A stretch of DNA of 6,357 nucleotides. Source: Pseudomonadota bacterium (GTDB taxonomy: Bacteria; Pseudomonadota; Alphaproteobacteria; UBA8366; GCA-2717185). Each line of letters starts with the position of its first letter. Positions within the stretch are counted from its first letter, which is position 1. The notes under the pieces were generated by a model. The model saw nothing but the letters and a program-made list of their open reading frames with translations. It ran no database searches and was not told where the DNA came from. This document shows, piece by piece, positions 5,557 to 6,357 of the stretch. The position numbers were made by a program, and so were the translations under genes. Location of the stretch: NCBI GenBank assembly GCA_027619655.1, contig JAQCHR010000235.1, positions 1 through 6,357 on the forward strand. Reading direction: 5' to 3'.

Positions 5557-5871
5557 TCAGGTCGGGGACATTACGTGGATGATGCGGCTTTCGATCAGGT
5601 CCTTCGTCTTGGCGCCGTAGGCTTTCATATGCGGCGAGGCGGCATGCGCCATCAGCGCATCCAGGCTGGCCCATTTTTCGATGACAACGAATGTGTCCGG
5701 GCCATAGGGCGTCTGGAAACTGCCGACGCCTTCCGCATCCACCGTTGCGCCGTAATCGATGCAGCCATCTTCGGCATGTACGGCGGGCACATTGGCCCGG
5801 AAGGCGGTGAGGATTTCTTCGCGCTTGCCCGGCTTCGCCGTGATGACGGCCAGAACGTGAACTGCAGACAT
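5557..5871 (-). CDS. YgiN-type antibiotic biosynthesis monooxygenase (ABM) domain protein
   Basis: A 104-residue single-domain protein with the dimeric ferredoxin-like alpha/beta fold of the ABM family (PF03992), which includes quinol monooxygenase YgiN (also 104 residues) and small cofactor-free oxygenases. Family blocks are visible in order: VHVLAVITAKPGKREEIL (4-21, first strand and helix), HAEDGCIDYGATVD (32-45, matching the usual EPGC..Y), and FVVIEKWASLDALMAHAASPHM (61-82, strand, conserved E-x-W and His-containing helix). The C-terminal strand is RIIHVM. I chose the ATG at 5869-5871 because GGGAG lies 7 nt upstream. The longer frame to 5979 adds 36 residues that do not fit the family. 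The natural substrate is unknown; a quinol or a small aromatic is typical. The start overlaps the stop of a possible 20-codon ORF (TAATG). The neighbour upstream on the same strand is a broken MocR-type gene. Confidence 0.88.
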   Translation of the reverse strand: MSAVHVLAVITAKPGKREEILTAFRANVPAVHAEDGCIDYGATVDAEGVGSFQTPYGPDTFVVIEKWASLDALMAHAASPHMKAYGAKTKDLIESRIIHVMSPT

Positions 5872-5933
5872 TATTGATCTCCCTGTCCCTGTGATATGTG
5901 TTGGCGGGCAGGGTACTGTGGCGGCAATAGCAT
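5871..5933 (-). CDS. Possible 20-codon leader ORF overlapping the YgiN-like start
   Basis: ATG at 5931-5933 follows AAAGGAG (5943-5949) at 9 nt spacing and reads MLLPPQYPARQHISQGQGDQ, then TAA. That TAA shares a base with the ATG of the ABM gene (TAATG), a classic coupling junction. No similarity is recognised. It could be a regulatory leader peptide, or a chance ORF, since the downstream gene has its own Shine-Dalgarno. Confidence 0.25.
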   Translation of the reverse strand: MLLPPQYPARQHISQGQGDQ

Positions 5934-5975
5934 CGCAACATGCTCCTTTCCACCACCTTGAACAGGCGGTGGTCA

Positions 5976-6137
5976 TCACGCTGCACGCGCCGTGCCGGCG
6001 ATCTTTTCCAGCCGGCGCATCACGTCTGCATCGCCGCAGGCCGCCACGTTAAATCGCCGCCAGGGGGAAGGTTGCAGATTCGGCCGGATGACCGTTCCCG
6101 GCGCCAGCAAGACGCCTTCGTCCAGCCATGCGCGGCG
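5976..6137 (-). pseudogene. C-terminal remnant of a MocR-type/PLP-dependent aminotransferase-like protein
   Basis: The minus-strand frame from 6137 to tandem TGA stops (5973-5978) encodes 53 residues that include WLDEGVLLAPGTVIRPNLQP and SPWRRFNVAACGDADVMRRL. This is the C-terminal signature of GntR/MocR regulators and related PLP aminotransferase-fold proteins: LAPG..., then RFNVA, then a final helix starting D-x-x-V. No start codon fits, and the frame is closed upstream by TGA at 6138-6140. In a neighbouring frame just upstream the sequence reads AFHFLDADPGDAAHG, which could be the preceding segment. A single-base deletion near 6134 would join the two frames as ...DPGDAA/AWLDEGV. Beyond that I find no further match, so most of the gene (normally 400-500 codons) is missing. 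An alternative is a very divergent intact gene split by sequencing error, but the IS-like end nearby favours decay. Confidence 0.5.
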
Positions 6138-6288
6138 TCACCTGGGTCGGCGTCCAGGAAGTGAAAAGCGGGCAGCGGAGTATCGGCGGTACGTCGCTGA
6201 CGGCCGCGGCGGTGTGCGAAATGGCGACCGGGAGTGCCGACTGAATGTCCCCTACAGCGGGATTGGCGGGCAAACCGGGAAGCTTCCG
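6138..6288. other. Intergenic or decayed stretch without recognisable gene
   Basis: Between the MocR-type remnant and the IS-like tip no frame on either strand reads like a known family. A 74-residue minus-strand frame (6049-6273) and a 100-residue plus-strand frame (5992-6294) have random-looking compositions. The only hint of ancestry is the out-of-frame continuation of the remnant near 6140-6180. Confidence 0.5.
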
Positions 6289-6357
6289 GGGTAGTGTCCC
6301 AACCCGTGGTGTAAGAGGCCGCGCGCGTAGCCTTTTGGCGTAGCGCAGCGCGCAGCC
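6289..6357. mobile_element. Possible insertion-sequence tip (IS256-like), cut by window edge
   Basis: From about 6289 the plus strand reads GGGTAGTGTCCCAACCCGTG then GTGTAAGAGGCC. A GGGtagTGTCCC tip followed by GTGTAA resembles terminal inverted repeats of IS256-family (mutator-type) elements. It is followed by a GC-rich imperfect hairpin (6321-6354, GCGCGC arms, GCC-TTTT-GGC core). No transposase codons are recognisable in the 69 bases available and the other end is outside the window. The family is a guess from the tip pattern. Confidence 0.35.

Noticed and set aside
5953..5972. CCACC/GGTGG inverted repeat as a terminator for the MocR-type remnant
   Set aside because: The stem is only 5 bp with a 10-nt loop and no T-run on either strand.
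5360..5986. 208-codon minus-strand frame overlapping the YgiN-like gene
   Set aside because: It is a shifted frame of a clear ABM-domain gene and runs through the hairpin region; composition is Arg/Cys/His-rich and atypical.
6049..6273. 74-codon minus-strand frame
   Set aside because: It overlaps the MocR-type remnant in a different frame and has no recognisable family pattern.

Overview
The window is GC-rich and densely coded, with short intergenic gaps and GC-biased third codon positions. The gene families (DUF6481, a short DQS-type TraR/DksA protein, COG4976 TPR-methyltransferase, RlmJ with a DPSF motif) together suggest an alphaproteobacterium, perhaps Rhodospirillales-like. That placement is inference from gene content. 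The replicon looks chromosomal and mostly ordinary, with one decayed, possibly IS-associated edge on the right.

Layout. (1) 1-1976, minus strand: a two-gene operon. A carboxymuconolactone decarboxylase/AhpD-like protein is followed after 7 bp by the N-terminal two thirds of a hydantoinase/oxoprolinase (HyuA type) that runs off the left edge. (2) 1977-2106: a divergent promoter region with a possible sigma70 promoter and a 15-bp dyad. (3) 2107-2445, plus strand: a short TraR/DksA-family zinc-finger protein. (4) 2483-2971, minus strand: a YchJ (UPF0225) protein with SEC-C motifs at both ends. Its full N-terminus requires a non-standard start codon (ATT or ATC). (5) 2972-3163: a divergent promoter region with a near-consensus promoter facing ychJ. 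(6) 3164-4915, plus strand: a TPR-containing SAM methyltransferase and, 3 bp later, RlmJ, the 23S rRNA m6A2030 methyltransferase. (7) 4943-5353, minus strand: a small, charged, helical DUF6481 protein with a structured leader. (8) 5557-5871, minus strand: a YgiN-type antibiotic-biosynthesis-monooxygenase-fold protein, with a possible 20-codon leader ORF that overlaps its start. (9) 5976-6137, minus strand: the orphan C-terminal end of a MocR-type (PLP-dependent aminotransferase-like) protein, cut off upstream by a stop and frame loss. (10) About 6289 to the right edge: sequence resembling the tip of an insertion sequence, possibly IS256 family.

Functionally, the left operon is probably catabolic (amide or lactam-ring hydrolysis). 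The centre holds translation- and stress-linked housekeeping genes (secondary-channel RNA polymerase regulator, SEC-C protein, rRNA methyltransferase). The right end is degrading accessory DNA. I see no CRISPR array, tRNA, rRNA, phage module or defence system. I do not think the window contains a clearly new multi-gene system. The best leads are the hidden N-terminus of ychJ, the leader structures on the minus strand at 5394-5471 and 5871-5933, and the gene decay next to the putative IS end.
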